Of a DNA stretch of 64,000 bases, positions 11,323-22,591 are shown in pieces (position 1 is the first letter of the stretch; every line of letters begins with the position of its first letter). The position numbers and the translations under genes were made by a program. Origin of the DNA: Cladophialophora immunda. Taxonomy: Eukaryota > Ascomycota > Eurotiomycetes > Chaetothyriales > Herpotrichiellaceae. The stretch covers positions 5,332,001 through 5,396,000 of the forward strand of contig NW_015622541.1 in assembly GCF_000835495.1 (NCBI RefSeq). Direction: 5' to 3'. The notes beneath the pieces are model-generated. The model was not told the DNA's origin and made no database searches. It worked only from the letters and a program-made list of their open reading frames with translations.

Positions 11323-13025
11323 TGTTCGTGACTGCGCAACGTTGGGACTCGGGAGGTAGGGCCAGATGGGACACGGTGTATTAGATGCGCAGAACTTGCG
11401 CGGAGCGAACCATACACCTCATTCAAGCACAATCCATCGTCTCGGCATACACCGAGGGAGGCGGCCAGAAAGTACAGGAACTTGTATCCCAGGACCAGGA
11501 CCGCGGCCACGATAAGTTCGATGGGTTATGCAAGGTGGTCGATGCTTCTCTGGCGGTTCAGTTCTGGCTGCCAAGGGTAGGCTTATGCAGGCACCGGAAA
11601 CCCCCCAATTAATTCCAACGCGATCAAAGATGTGGACGCGCTCGTGCAGAAGAGTCGGTGCGGTCAAAATAGCCAATCCGAGGCAAGGGCCCAGTACAAC
11701 GCGAACAGGGGCGAGGAGCAACAGAAGCGACAGGCACAAAACTGAGACTGATGCGGTGATGATGGTGATGGTGATGATGATGATGCTGGCGGCGATGAAG
11801 AATATGGGCTCAGGAGAATTATTTCTGTCGAACAAGAGAGGTGTCGCCCACTGCGCAGCCTGGCACGACCTACGAGGGACTGGCTACTGGGGACTACTGG
11901 GCAGTTGGCAACCCTTGGAGGATGAGGGCCACCCAGAGGGCCCCGGGAGGCTCCAACTTCCCAGTCCCGGGCACCAAGCCATGTTTCAGGTGGCTGGTTC
12001 GAGCCTAGCCCCGACAGGCTCACCGCTAAGCGTCCCCTCTCCCATGCGTCTCTGGCGCCCATGAGGCCCTAAACAAGCAGCAAAAAAAATATGTTCCCCC
12101 CTTATTATGCGTTTGATCTTCTTCTCGGTCTCCATCCTTTGGCTGCAGGTTCAACGTTGACGCCCTGGCTGGGAAAGACAAACGCCACACTCCCATCCCC
12201 CGTGGTTCTCCCGCCACTCGTGATGGGTGCCCTCAGCCGCAAACTGCGGCTCTCTGCCTTTCTGTGCCTTGGTTGAAGAAACTTCTTTTCTGGTAAGGTT
12301 TCAAGGGCTGACGATTGCGGCACGTGATTGCCGATCGGCCTTATCCAAGATGATTGGAGGACTCGTTTACCACCTTGACGACATCCATCGTCTTGAACAA
12401 GCCTTCCAGACGATACATGTCTGACCATAGACAAATCACGAAGACGAATGACTGCTTGCTAACCCCCCTTAGCCAACACTTGTGTGCATCCTTTACAGAA
12501 CTTACTTGGCCTACCGGACTTCTTGCTGGCCACCTGGACCCTTATCAGCCGGGGCCGAGATCATTAATATCCGGTGCCACCTGCGCTGTTCCAGGTCAAA
12601 CTGACGCTTGATACGGCGTTACCAAGCCTGCAACCCTCATGGTGGTCTAGGTGGCCTCTTGCTCAGTGCGCTCGTATTGGGAACGGAGCAAAATAACATA
12701 GACACGAGAGCGCAAGCCATCCCAAAAGCCTCCAGAGACGAGCCAGCCCCAAATCACGGTTTTCGCAATTGGGTTACCGGAACACATCCATCAGCTTTGG
12801 CGGGAAGTGGGGGTGATAGGTCTTTTGAGATACGAAGACCGAAAACTCTGAGTTTCCCCGGAGTCCGAGGTTCCACAAGAGAAAGAAGAAGAGGTTGTAC
12901 CGAGCACAGCCTTGTCGGCCCAGCCCCCAGCCTCGCGAGACCTAGTAACGAGTCGGAATCGGAACCACACACAGAAACAGGCTTTCTTTTCCTCGACGAA
13001 CCAGCGGAAACAACCCCCGGCCAGA
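11323..13025. other. Divergent promoter region between teaA-like gene and adenine deaminase
   Basis: This 1.7 kb region separates two divergently transcribed genes and should hold both promoters and 5' UTRs. It contains a GAT/GGT microsatellite near 11.76 kb and GC-rich stretches. Open frames here (for example on + from 11528) have no recognisable domain and are not supported as genes. Confidence 0.5.
11751..11795. repeat. GATGGT/GATGAT trinucleotide-type microsatellite
   Basis: An imperfect run of GAT and GGT triplets lies in the teaA/adenine deaminase intergenic region. It is outside any supported coding region and likely variable between strains. Confidence 0.8.
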
Positions 13026-14129
13026 ATGGCATCAGAGGGCCCAACAACCCAACCTCAATCCCCCGAGGTCGACCTCAAAACCTTTATCGCGCAGATGCCC
13101 AAGGCGGAGCTCCACGTCCACCTGGAAGGCTGCCTCACGCCAGACCTCGCGCGCGGCCTCGCGGCACGGAACAACCTGCCCGCCCCGGCGTCGCTGGCGC
13201 ACCTGGAACCGTCGCACCCGGAGGCGGGCTACGCGTTCAACGACCTCACCTCGTTCCTGCAGATCTACTACCCGAACATGGCCGTGCTGGTCACGGCGGA
13301 GGACTTCTCGGACCTGGCGCTGGGCTACCTGCGCACGGCGCACGCCCAGAACGTCAAGCACGTCGAGCTCTTCTTCGACCCGCAGGCGCACACGTCGCGC
13401 GGGGTGCCCTTCCCGACCGTGGTGCGCGGCTACCGGCACGGGATCGCCACGGCGCAGCGCACGCTGGGCATCTCCGCGAGCCTGATCATGTGTTTCCTGC
13501 GCGACCACAGCGCCGAGTACGCCATGTCGACCCTCATGGAGTCGCTGCCGTTCAAGGACAGCATCATCGGCGTTGGCCTCGACAGCGATGAGCGCGACAA
13601 CCCGCCCAGCAAGTTCGCCTCCGTCTTCCAGCGCGCCTCCCGCGAAGGCTACCTGCTCACCATGCACTGCGACATCGACCAGCCCAACATCTTGGCGCAC
13701 ATCGGGCAGGCCGTCAACGAGATCCAAGTGGACAGGATCGACCACGGCACGAACATCCTTGATTCCCCGGAATTGGTCGACACGATCAAGACCCGCGGCA
13801 TCGGGCTGACTTGTTGTCCAATTTCCAACTCCGTCGTCACCGAGGATTTCAAGGGGCGGGAAATTCTCAGCCTCCTACGACAGGGCGTCAAGGTTACCAT
13901 CAACAGCGACGACCCAGCCTATTTCCGTGGCTACGTGAACGAGAATATGTTGAAGATGGCCGAGGGCACCGATGTCACCAAGAAGGAACTAATCCAACTG
14001 CAAAGAAATGCTTTTATGATCAGTTGGATCTCGAGTTGGCGGAGGAACCATTTCTTGCAGATGTTGGACGAGTATGAGAGAAAGATGTTGGGCAATATAG
14101 AAGGAGAAGCTTTAGTAAACGGCATTTGA
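13026..14129 (+). CDS. aah1: Adenine deaminase (Aah1-type, adenosine deaminase superfamily)
   Basis: A single-exon protein of 367 residues starting at ATG 13026. The open frame extends 38 codons further upstream, but that part reads like leader sequence and is absent from the usual family length of about 350. The enzyme hydrolyses adenine to hypoxanthine in purine salvage and is cytosolic/nuclear. Metal ligands are visible as HVHLEG (His30, His32), the His214 of HCDIDQ, and SDDPAYF (Asp295/296); RIDHGTN carries His240. The HCDxDQ motif in place of the HAGE of adenosine deaminase, and GVGLDSDE near 183-190, favour adenine over adenosine as substrate. Third codon positions are very GC-rich, which also creates a long false frame on the same strand. 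An AATAAA element lies about 70 bp after the stop. The gene converges on the FHIP gene with only 124 bp between stops. Confidence 0.92.
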   Translation: MASEGPTTQPQSPEVDLKTFIAQMPKAELHVHLEGCLTPDLARGLAARNNLPAPASLAHLEPSHPEAGYAFNDLTSFLQIYYPNMAVLVTAEDFSDLALGYLRTAHAQNVKHVELFFDPQAHTSRGVPFPTVVRGYRHGIATAQRTLGISASLIMCFLRDHSAEYAMSTLMESLPFKDSIIGVGLDSDERDNPPSKFASVFQRASREGYLLTMHCDIDQPNILAHIGQAVNEIQVDRIDHGTNILDSPELVDTIKTRGIGLTCCPISNSVVTEDFKGREILSLLRQGVKVTINSDDPAYFRGYVNENMLKMAEGTDVTKKELIQLQRNAFMISWISSWRRNHFLQMLDEYERKMLGNIEGEALVNGI

Positions 14130-14197
14130 CGATTGATGACCTGCTGTGCAGTAGCCCGAAAGAAGCATGCGACGATGCGGAAGGGTATCTTTACACT

Positions 14198-14203
14198 AAT
14201 AAA
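14198..14203 (+). terminator. Candidate polyadenylation signal (AATAAA) for the adenine deaminase gene
   Basis: The hexamer AATAAA lies about 70 bp after the adenine deaminase stop codon and before the convergent FHIP gene, which is a plausible place for 3' end formation. Only the hexamer itself is seen. Confidence 0.45.
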
Positions 14204-14253
14204 CATAGAAGCCAACATCAGTCTTTTCGCAGCTCTGGTTTTTTCCACAACCA

Positions 14254-16942
14254 CTAATCCGAGACTTTCGTGTTGAACTCGACTTCGCCAAAGAACGTCG
14301 CCCGTAGCTGCACAACTGCCGCAATCTCAAGAATAAATTCCTGAAGAATGATGGCGTTGGTCAGTATGTGGCTTAGACTAACGTGGTTCCTGTGGTTTGA
14401 TGACGAGTCGTCTGGACCGCTTGGAGTTGCAGTTCCGGAGTTGCCAGTTGCATCCAAGAAAACCGGACGTTTGTCACCAGCAGGGCTTGAAGTCTGTTTG
14501 CGACCTGCATGTACGGGGAGGGATTCAGAAGCCTCCTCCGGTGCCCTAAAATTGAGCAGCGCAACTTGTGTTTTCAGGAGCGGGATTGATGGCGGTGGCA
14601 CCAAAGATGCTGGCTGCGGTGCTGATTCTTCGCCTTCCTCGAATTGTGATGGTACTGATTGCCGCAGGGGCGAATGGCCGAGAGGGCGCTCAGTCAGGCT
14701 GCTCCGATGGGTTCCTGACTTGGACAAAGCACTGTCAATGGATCCAAAGTCCCTAGTCGTTATCTTTCGCCCTCTTGGAGTTGCTGGCGGTGATTGGGAC
14801 TTGCTAGCGGAGGGCGAGGCGCTTCTAAGACTCGGTTCAGTCTCTTTCGTCTGCCGCGTAAGAGTCCTTGAGTTTTGAGGACTGGTGAGTGGGTCATCCT
14901 CTGAGAGTTCCAGTCTTCTTCGAAAAATAAGCTCGTCCCATTCAGTAAATTGTGAGCGCCATTGACGAACTTGCTCGATCAGTTCACCGACGATGAAGGT
15001 GATGTTGGTTGTAGAGCAGTCTTCACTATGGGTCTCCGTCCCTGGGTGTAGAAGCCACCCCTGCAGGTTCATATGTTCACAAGCAGCCAAGGCCATGACA
15101 GCCTCAGTAAGATAGAGATTCGTAACAGTGTCATTCGCGAAAAAGCTTCGGAGCAGTGTCAGGAGAGCTTCGAAGAGTTTGCACTCTTGGGCAATGGACA
15201 TGTCTCGTTCGTCCGTTCGGTCTACGTCTGCTTGGTTCATGCGGAGACAACTGTGCTGCTCCAGTAGAATCTGCACATCAAGCAGTGCTGCCTGATATGA
15301 ATCATCCATCTCAGGATTCTTGGCTATCGCAGCAGCACAGTCAAACAATCTGAGCAAAGAGCTGTTCAGCCGCTCTACTCCGCGCTGGCCGGGAGACGTA
15401 TTCGTCGGTTCAAGTTTGAAAAGACTTGTGAGCACATGATAATGATGATTCTCAATAATGACTGATAAGAGCTTGAGACAAGCATTGACAGTTTCTGAAT
15501 GGCGAGATCTGAGGCTCATTACCATCAAGTCAAGGAGATTGAAGAGATTCGGAGAAGGAGTGTCGGCCACTTCTGAAAGCGCTCTCAAGTGATCAATAGA
15601 CTTCCGTCTACTAACAGACATCCTCTGTCTTCGATGGCTTCTTTCTGTCGGCCCGCGAGGCATGCTTGGTGACGCCAAAAGGTAGCGCAAGATGCGGTCG
15701 ACAAGCTGATCGTGATCTAGAGCAAGTAAGATCCGAGACAGATGGGTTATAACCGCGGCGGTAGAGCCACCTTCGACATCCGATGACTCCAGGAGCGAGG
15801 GATAAAGGAGTTGTTGGACAAAGAGTACCTGGAAATGGTCGAGGAGAGTATCACTAACCTCCGGCGACTTGCAATGGTTCAAAGTGTCCTGCCAAAAAGC
15901 CAGATAAGTGAAGAAAGCTTTTATGTCTTGCTGAAAGACTTGTGGTGCTTCCGTGAGCGAAGCAAGCGTCTCTGAGCGATCTGAGAGGGAGACAATAGGA
16001 GGTGCAGCGGCTTGGCCACTAACGGGAGTCGACTGTCTGCTGAGCCTGCTGTATAGGGCACCGAGACCACTAGCCATCTGAGGCGCTAGATCACTCTCGA
16101 TCATCCAAGTCTCCAGTGGCTTGAATCTGGAGGCGGTTTCCGTCAGGTATAACAATGCCGTGCGAGCAAAGTCGCCCACAGGGCCGTCGTGGTGGACATA
16201 CTGCACGAGCACATGGAACAATGGGAATTGACTTCTCCTAGAGTCGTCCGCAGCATTGCGCCCACGTGTGGCCTCTCGATCTGGATAGAACCAAGCTGGA
16301 AGGATATCTGGGTCGAGCCGGATCTTGGTAGCTATCTCGAATAGCAATTCCACCAGGTCTGTTTCTAGACGTTCTTCGACGATGATCCTTCCTCCTATTG
16401 TAGCAAAGCATACCAGATCTAACAAAGACCTGGTAAACAGTTTGCTGTCAAGCAACCCCTCTGCCTCGCCATTGATGAGGATGTGGAAGAGCTGAGCAGA
16501 GGATTTGATGATGTCGGCATTGGCAGAGGAAACGGCGAGCTTAGTGATGATGATGTACGTCTGGCTCGAGGCAACATAGCGGAGGCAGGAGTGCGGTGCG
16601 GCTCTGCGCGACTCATCGTGGAGAATGCCCTCAAGGCGTTGAAGGAGTTTGACCGTGTAGCTCAAGGCGGCTTCATCTTCGCGCTCAACGCTGCCGCTGC
16701 GCCAGGTGTGCTTCACAGCGTTAATGTGACTAACCTCACAGAAGGGTGGGGCTCACTCACAGTCAAGGCATTGCAGATGCTCTTACAAGACCCAAGGCGC
16801 TCAGCTGGTGTGTTTGTCCTTTGTTTTGTTTGGTACGAGCCAGTACCGGCAATCAGGCGAGTGAGCTAGCCAGCCATCGTGACGTTAGACCGCTCAGACC
16901 TTGCACAGCATGTATGTTGGGTAAGCAACTCACGATATCCAT
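14254..16942 (-). CDS. fhipA: FHIP/RAI16-like protein (FTS-Hook-FHIP complex subunit)
   Basis: Three coding exons were inferred: a 9-nt first exon 16942-16934 (Met-Asp-Ile), 16865-16761, and 16710-14254, giving about 856 residues. The introns are 68 and 50 nt with GTGAGT donors. The joined N-terminus reads MDILTRLIAG..., then NALTHTWR at the second junction, matching the usual 'M-D-hydrophobic-x-RLIGG ... HTWR' opening of this family. The body is an all-helical fold with ESR..PHSCLRYVASSQTY near 75 and ILQEFILEIAAVVQLRATFFGEVEF at the C-terminus. A disordered Ser/Pro segment lies at about 600-760. In Aspergillus, FhipA joins HookA and FtsA to couple early endosomes to dynein for long-distance movement along microtubules. 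The first exon is easy to miss, since a non-ATG frame opens just after the second intron. Confidence 0.85.
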
Positions 16943-17322
16943 GCCCTTTGCCTCATTTTGGAATGGTCATTGGGATAACAGGTATGGTAGGATGGTTATG
17001 GCGGAGGTGGAATCCATAATATGAAGAAAATGGACTTGCATCAGTAGTTGTCGGAGTCATGCCTGAGAGCCTGAGACTCACTAGCCCAATTGTTTGGTCG
17101 TTGCTTCCTTGTTAAGCTGAGACCAGCAGCTACTTCTCAGCCGGATCTCTCAATAGACGAAATGACTGTCCTCTCCTGCTGTTCTTGTTTCTCTTCCTCT
17201 GCTACAACATTGCTGGATTACTAGACCATACGTTTTTGCCGTTGTTGAGTCCAGCTGGCGTGGAAATATAGGCTTCTGACTCTGATTTACATCCACAGTT
17301 GCAGCGCATTTCTACCCCTACC
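16943..17322. other. Divergent intergenic region between FHIP gene and four-TM protein gene
   Basis: This 380-bp spacer should contain both core promoters. A TTTACATCCACAG sequence ending at 17298 could be the acceptor of a 5'-UTR intron for the rightward gene; this is a guess from one splice-like signal. Confidence 0.4.
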
Positions 17323-18111
17323 ATGGAAGGGCCCTCACGTCTAAACGCGCCCGGTGTATCCTTCAAGTCCTCCACGACGCCCGAAGCTCGAGCACAGGCG
17401 AGGGAATCCTACAAAGATGAGGGCCTGGAGGGTGTATACAACCAACCGGGAACCTTTGACACCCACAGCGTCGAAAACCCAACCAAAACACATACGGGTT
17501 TCTACTCTGAGCACGGCCATTCCCTCTCTCACATCCGACCCATCACCAAGCACCCGGGGTCATCAGTCACAACATTCTATAGTGGTGTGTTCACCACGAT
17601 CATCGGCATTTCGACGCTCGGCGCGAGCATCACTTTCTCCTACGTCTTGTCCAACAACACCTCCACCCCGCGAGCAAGAAAGCCAGTCTTCAATGTGGAC
17701 CAGATTCAAGAATTCCTGGCCATGAGCTGGCTCTTGTTCCTGCTTGCGTTGGCAATTGCCTCCCTTGGCTCGACCATCTTGACCTTCTTCAAAGACCACT
17801 GGATTGCAGACTGGGACGGGCTGAATGGGAAAACTTCACAACGGAGTGTTCAGATGTACGCGATCGTTGCTGCTGGTCTGATGGGTGGTCTGATTATCGG
17901 GGCTTTCGTGCTGTTATGCCTGGTGGTTGTTGCATATACCGCTGTGGTCGGGTGGGTGGCCTTGGGATTTACCAGTCTCTTCGGAGTTATCATCCTTCTG
18001 GCATTGATGAATCAGGCTCCGTTCCCGTGGCGGGATAACACGCCGTCCCCAAGCCCAAGACATCGCAGTGCGGGTGGCCCTGACGGACGTGATAGAGAGG
18101 AGGGACCTTGA
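17323..18111 (+). CDS. Fungal-specific four-transmembrane protein of unknown function
   Basis: A single-exon 262-residue protein beginning at ATG 17323; the frame opens at a TTG eight codons earlier, so the ATG is preferred. The N-terminal 85 residues are soluble and polar. Four hydrophobic segments follow at about 86-112 (FYSGVFTTIIGISTLGASIT), 131-158 (FLAMSWLLFLLALAIASLGS), 183-212 (AIVAAGLMGGLIIGAFVLLC) and 214-236 (GWVALGFTSLFGVIILLALM). The C-terminal tail is short, Pro/Ser/Arg-rich and presumably cytosolic. I do not recognise the family. The topology suggests an endomembrane or plasma-membrane protein. It converges on the Bur6 gene. Confidence 0.75.
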   Translation: MEGPSRLNAPGVSFKSSTTPEARAQARESYKDEGLEGVYNQPGTFDTHSVENPTKTHTGFYSEHGHSLSHIRPITKHPGSSVTTFYSGVFTTIIGISTLGASITFSYVLSNNTSTPRARKPVFNVDQIQEFLAMSWLLFLLALAIASLGSTILTFFKDHWIADWDGLNGKTSQRSVQMYAIVAAGLMGGLIIGAFVLLCLVVVAYTAVVGWVALGFTSLFGVIILLALMNQAPFPWRDNTPSPSPRHRSAGGPDGRDREEGP

Positions 18112-18328
18112 TGGGCTCTCAAGAAAGATGCGTTGTGCCATCGATGCAGGGGAATATTATTCGATAGGTCCACGCATGGTCGTTATTTTTTGGCGGACGG
18201 GTTTCCCTGTCTTAGCGCGGCAGTCTTCTCTTGCCACAACGACAGCTCCAGCACAATACCCGGCTTGTTCAGGTCGTCTTCATAATCATACAAAACTCTT
18301 CATAGCCCATCGAACGGGTGCTTTCACA

Positions 18329-19417
18329 TCAGTCACTTTCTTCATCATCAGTCTCCACTTTCCTCTTCTTGCCTCCCTTGCCCTTGCCTTTGGGCTTGAT
18401 ATCTTCTTCGCTATCTTCACTCTTGGCCTCCGACTTGGCCCTGCCTTTCTTCGAGCCTTCATCGGGGATGGCCTCACAGATATCGTTCAGAAAGTCGAAC
18501 TGCCCATCATTCATCAGTGCGGCCTTGAGATGCTGTGCCGTGACTCGTTTCGAGTTGTTTGCTCTCGCTTCGGCGGCGCCCTTGGAGACCAAGCTGATCA
18601 TGAACAGCTCCAGCGCTTTGGCTATGTAGGGGGTTAGAATAACGGACGGGGGTTATGGAGAGCTATCCCAGAACTCACAAACTGCCGTGGGGGTGGCTTG
18701 AGCAACCTTGCCCACATCTTCGTCTGCTTGCATGATGCGCTTGATGCGGGCAACGGGGAACTTGGTTCTCACATCAATCCCGAAGGAAGGGTCTGCCGTA
18801 ACGATGGGCATGACTGGTGGTACAGGATCAACTTGCTCTATCTTGGGTTGGACGACGTGTCTTGTTGCGCCATGGAGGCTGTAGTCTTGTTCCAGTGCCT
18901 CGGCAGCTTTTTGTTGCCGCGTTCGAGGCATGTCTCCGTGAGGTAGGCTGGGAACAGACGAGTGTGGTGGGTAGTTGTAGCTTGTGTCCAAACGAGGTCC
19001 AAACGCAGATTGAGAGTAGTGAGAAGGTGGCGGACTATTATATGGCTGACTTAAATGTTGAAATTGACTCCGTGGAGAATGTTGAGTCGGGGTCTGGCCA
19101 GGCAAGCTGGGAGTACGGAACGTCTGCGAAGAAGGAAAGTTGGCTTGAGAGCTTTGTGTCGGAGGGCGTGAGCCAAAATACGACGTCGACGGGGTGGTGG
19201 ACGTCGCCGTGGAAGGGGAAAAAAATGGCGAGGCGTCGTAGCTCCCACGAGGAGTGAATGAATAACCTGAAGTTGGGAAATTGGGGTCTGGTGCGTGGTA
19301 GCTTGGGATTCGGGCTAGCCTGGGTAGTGGGGCGTTTGGAAAGGTGAAGCCTGATAGATCTGGGCTGGAAGGACGGTATGATGACTCGGAGTTGGTGTTG
19401 TCGTGTTCTTCGTTCAT
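18329..19417 (-). CDS. bur6: Negative cofactor 2 alpha (NC2-alpha/DRAP1/Bur6), histone-fold transcription regulator
   Basis: Two exons were inferred, 19417-18679 and 18621-18329, with a 57-nt intron carrying a TTCTAAC branch point; the protein has about 343 residues. Splicing joins ATPTAV to [11 protein letters not shown], restoring the NC2-alpha histone fold: [22 protein letters not shown], then [26 protein letters not shown]2-alpha pairs with NC2-beta (Dr1) on TBP-bound promoters in the nucleus and can repress or activate RNA polymerase II transcription. The N-terminal 200 residues are Ser/Pro/Tyr-rich and disordered, much longer than in S. cerevisiae Bur6 (142 residues) but usual for moulds. 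The C-terminus is a Lys/Glu-rich acidic-basic tail with a likely nuclear localisation signal (KGGKKRK). Confidence 0.9.
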
Positions 19418-20577
19418 TGCTCGGCGAATGAAGGGTGCAGCTGGACGGTGGTGCAGGAATCCCGGGGTAATATTTGGTCAGTACTAGTATCGGTGACGGT
19501 GCAGTGGAGCGTGTGTGATATTGGGCAACAAGTCATTTTGAAGGGATAACAGCGCCTTGGGGGGGTTCAAATCGCGCCGACCTTCATTGTTGCCGCTGGG
19601 AGAGACCGGGAGCAGTATGTGAAGGAAGGGCCAGTCGATCCGCGGACCAGGTTGGTAGAGAGAGGGCGCAAGTTGGTCCAGCGGTAAGGGCGGTGCAAGT
19701 GGTAACAGAGCGACTATTCGATACCAGAATGACGACAGGTGTGGCTGCAAGGGCACCGTGGGGTCACGTGTGCAGAGGCGTGGAAGAACATAAATCCGGA
19801 GAGGCGAGGAGGCTAGGATTGTGGTCTGGAGCAAGACGCAGACGCAGACGCAGACGAGTCATGCAGTAGTTCAGAGATGTGCAGCGGAGGGGTCGGAGGG
19901 GCCTTATAAAAGCTGAGCTCAGGGCCTTGCGGGCGTCCAGCATCCGCTGATCAGATCAACAGGCTCGGAAACACGCTAAGCCGGTCGCCCAATCATTCGA
20001 GCACACTTGTAGTGCCGCCCTGCCATCTTTTCGCGAATCCACAATCCCACATCTGCGCTTTGCAAACTCTGCTGTCTTCCTCTCCCATCTTCATCATTGG
20101 AGACCCCTCTGGCCCCCTGCGTCCTATGACATTTTTCTGCATTTCCCGACGTCGCCTGGGACATGCTAGCCGAATCGCTGCGATGGCGATACGAAGGCCA
20201 AGGCGGATGAGAATGACAATCCACTTTTCCCACCCCGGGCACTTTGGAAGAAACTACGGTACGAGTAACTATCAGACGCGCGTCCACGACACGCGCGCTT
20301 TTGCGACAGTCACACCTACGGCAACAAGAGCGGCCTCGGAAGGACTCTCCTGGTGCCTGCAACTTCGTGAATCACCGGTTGCCAAATGATGACAGAGCGA
20401 TCTGGAGATGGTGGTTGAAGACAAAGGTGCAAAGCGACAACCCTGCGCCAACGCGGCTGTGGTCGTTGTTTTGCTCGTCCATCTGTCATCGATGAAAGAC
20501 CTTCCAAACTTGATCTAATCTGATGGCATGACTGGATTCTTCGGAATGAGACGCAGGTGAATGGCCCCATGGGTCCA
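19418..20577. other. Intergenic region upstream of bur6; no gene seen
   Basis: This stretch of about 1.16 kb is flanked by the bur6 start and the stop of the alpha/beta hydrolase gene. A TTATAAAAG element at about 19904 faces right, but no coding region follows it on the plus strand. Open frames here have no recognisable domain. Confidence 0.5.
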
Positions 20578-21883
20578 CTATAGACTCGATGCGAGGCCGG
20601 AGGACAGAATGAAATCAGTCATAATGTCCAGACCCCGCAGGCGTTCATCTCGCGTCCCTCCCAGGAACAAGTTCACCACAGGCCAGGCGTGAATACCTGC
20701 TTCTTGCTCATGGAGCTTGACCATGGCGCCGTTCTTCTTCATGTGGTCCGCCATCACTTGGATGCCAGGGGCAAAGACCTCTTCAGCCCCGTATATGATC
20801 CGAAACCCGTTCAGCGGCGAGGCCTGCTTCCAACGCCCAATACAGAGTCCTGGCGATATGACACCGTCCATCATTGTCGCCTCTCCTGCATATTGCTTTG
20901 CATACAGGTGCAAGCTGGTTCGGTCCAGGTAGTCACTAGCTGTATTCTGGTTCAACTCCGACACCAGATGGGTCCAAGGCGAAAGCAGTATAGCAAGACC
21001 TGGCCGATGCAGTGATAGAGATTGAGGATCTTGATCAAGATGACCCGGCTGGAGGAGCATGCTCAGGATAAGTGTTGCTCCTGCCGAATCGCCGCTCACA
21101 CAGATCTTCGCTGCTGAACCCTCCCCAAACGTGTCTCGAAGAAAAGTGTATCCTGCACGCGTCTCGTTAAATTGGACCGGCCACTGCGCATCAGGGACGA
21201 GGGTATATTCTAAAGCAAAAACCGCGGGATTTTTGAAGCCACTTTCTTTCAATCGAGTTGCCCAAGCCATCAGAAACTCGACATAGAAATACGCCGAACC
21301 CATGGAGAATCCACCGCCTGGGACGAAACATCAGCTGACTTTGTTACTAGGCAACGAACGTCCGATAACTGACCGTGAGCATAGTAAATGATGATGTCCG
21401 GGTCGCAGTCTGGATCATCCACGATCCAGAGACCTCTGGCGCCGTGTCTGATGACCTCCCGATAAAACATGGGGCAATGCAGAAATCCATGTCGCAACAG
21501 ACGGAACCGAAAGAATGGATATGCGACCCATTTGGAAAAGAAGACTCTGCCCACACGGGCAGGGATCTTGGCAAAGGCATATCGAACGCAGCGAATGACC
21601 ACGTCCTGGAAGAGCGTGGCATGTCGTGTAAAGGGTGATTGAAGGTGACTTTTGGTGCAATATCGTTCATGTACAAGCTGGTATGGGAGTTGGAAAACTG
21701 TCGCGAGTGGTCAGTATATTGTTGCGACATGCAGAGAGACCGTGCGGTTTGCATACTCAAAAATGGGATTACTCTGAGTATCACACCAAGTAGCTCGTTT
21801 ATGTCTACTTGAAAGAGCAGCTGTGGGATTAAGAAAATGACGAAAGCGACGCAGTCAATTCCGTTGATTGGTCCCAGGATCAT
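20578..21883 (-). CDS. Alpha/beta hydrolase, hormone-sensitive-lipase type (possible sterol/short-chain ester deacetylase)
   Basis: Three exons were inferred: 21883-21757, 21697-21374 and 21317-20578, giving about 396 residues. Introns are 59 and 56 nt, and both junctions restore conserved sequence (LIFQLPYQLVHERY and YYAHGGGFSMG). A single N-terminal membrane anchor lies at about 12-26 (VAFVIFLIPQLLFQV). The oxyanion motif HGGGF is at 150-154, the nucleophile is Ser228 in GDSAG, the likely acid is Glu329/330 in YGAEEVFAPG, and the likely base is His360 in AGIHAW. HSL-family enzymes cleave acetyl or short acyl esters; yeast Say1, a steryl-acetate deacetylase of the ER, has a comparable plan of N-terminal anchor plus HSL domain. 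The substrate here is unknown. Use of Glu as the catalytic acid is an inference from motif position. Confidence 0.85.
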
Positions 21884-22591
21884 CTTGGTCTATTTGTATT
21901 TAATATTTGGCGGTTGGGACGGTGAGGCATTGGTCGAGCTTCATATATGTGCTCTGTCTGGGGCGACTCAATCTGATAAATGAGAAAAATACAAGATAAG
22001 AATAACTTGTGGATCAGGAGAGAATGGTATGAGTGGAGTCTAGTCTAAGTGCAAGCAGAAAGTGTAAGCGTCAGAGAATCTAGCCATGTATATACATGTG
22101 AAGCCAAGTATCGGACTGGCGGAGTTGGGATCTCAACCCATTTCTGCATTCCTGCATTCCTGCATTCCTGGCGGGCGACGCAGCCGAGAGAGATTTGGGG
22201 TCAAGGGCTACTCTAGCTGTATCCGTCCTAGCGTAAGCTGGAGAGGCTCCTGCAGCCGCGACGGTCCTTTTTTTGCCTTTGGGAGGCTGCGGCCAGGCTC
22301 TGGTGGCTCTGGTGGCTCTCAGGCTGGCTCCCGGCTGCGCAAAAACAACCACTGAAAACTTCCTTCCCATCACTACCATCCATCCTGCACATGTCTTCCA
22401 CCCTTACTGTGATATGCTTGTGAATCTTTTGTCATTTATAGTCCAGCGATTGTGTCACACGAGACCGGCGACGCCCCTGCCTGGTGTCATCTAATGGCGT
22501 TTGATCTTTCTATTCCTTCGTCCAGATCGCAGGCCTGGTCCGCTCCCTCACGATCGACAACAGCCAGACTGTCTCCAAACCCGTTTTCAAC
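21884..22591. other. Divergent intergenic region between the hydrolase and RING-protein genes
   Basis: This stretch of about 0.7 kb should hold the promoters of both divergent genes. It contains a short 8-bp tandem repeat near 22144 and a GGTGGCTCT repeat near 22300. No gene was recognised. Confidence 0.5.
22144..22170. repeat. 8-bp tandem repeat (unit CTGCATTC, about 3.4 copies)
   Basis: The unit CTGCATTC is repeated head to tail in the divergent promoter region between the hydrolase and RING-protein genes. Confidence 0.85.

Noticed and set aside
11980..12030. tRNA-like B box (GGTTCGAGCC) with a possible T-arm stem
   Set aside because: No matching acceptor-stem half, anticodon arm or A box at the correct distance upstream.
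12608..13591. 327-codon plus-strand frame overlapping adenine deaminase
   Set aside because: Arg/Pro/Gly-rich shadow of the GC-rich deaminase frame; no domain and no start context.
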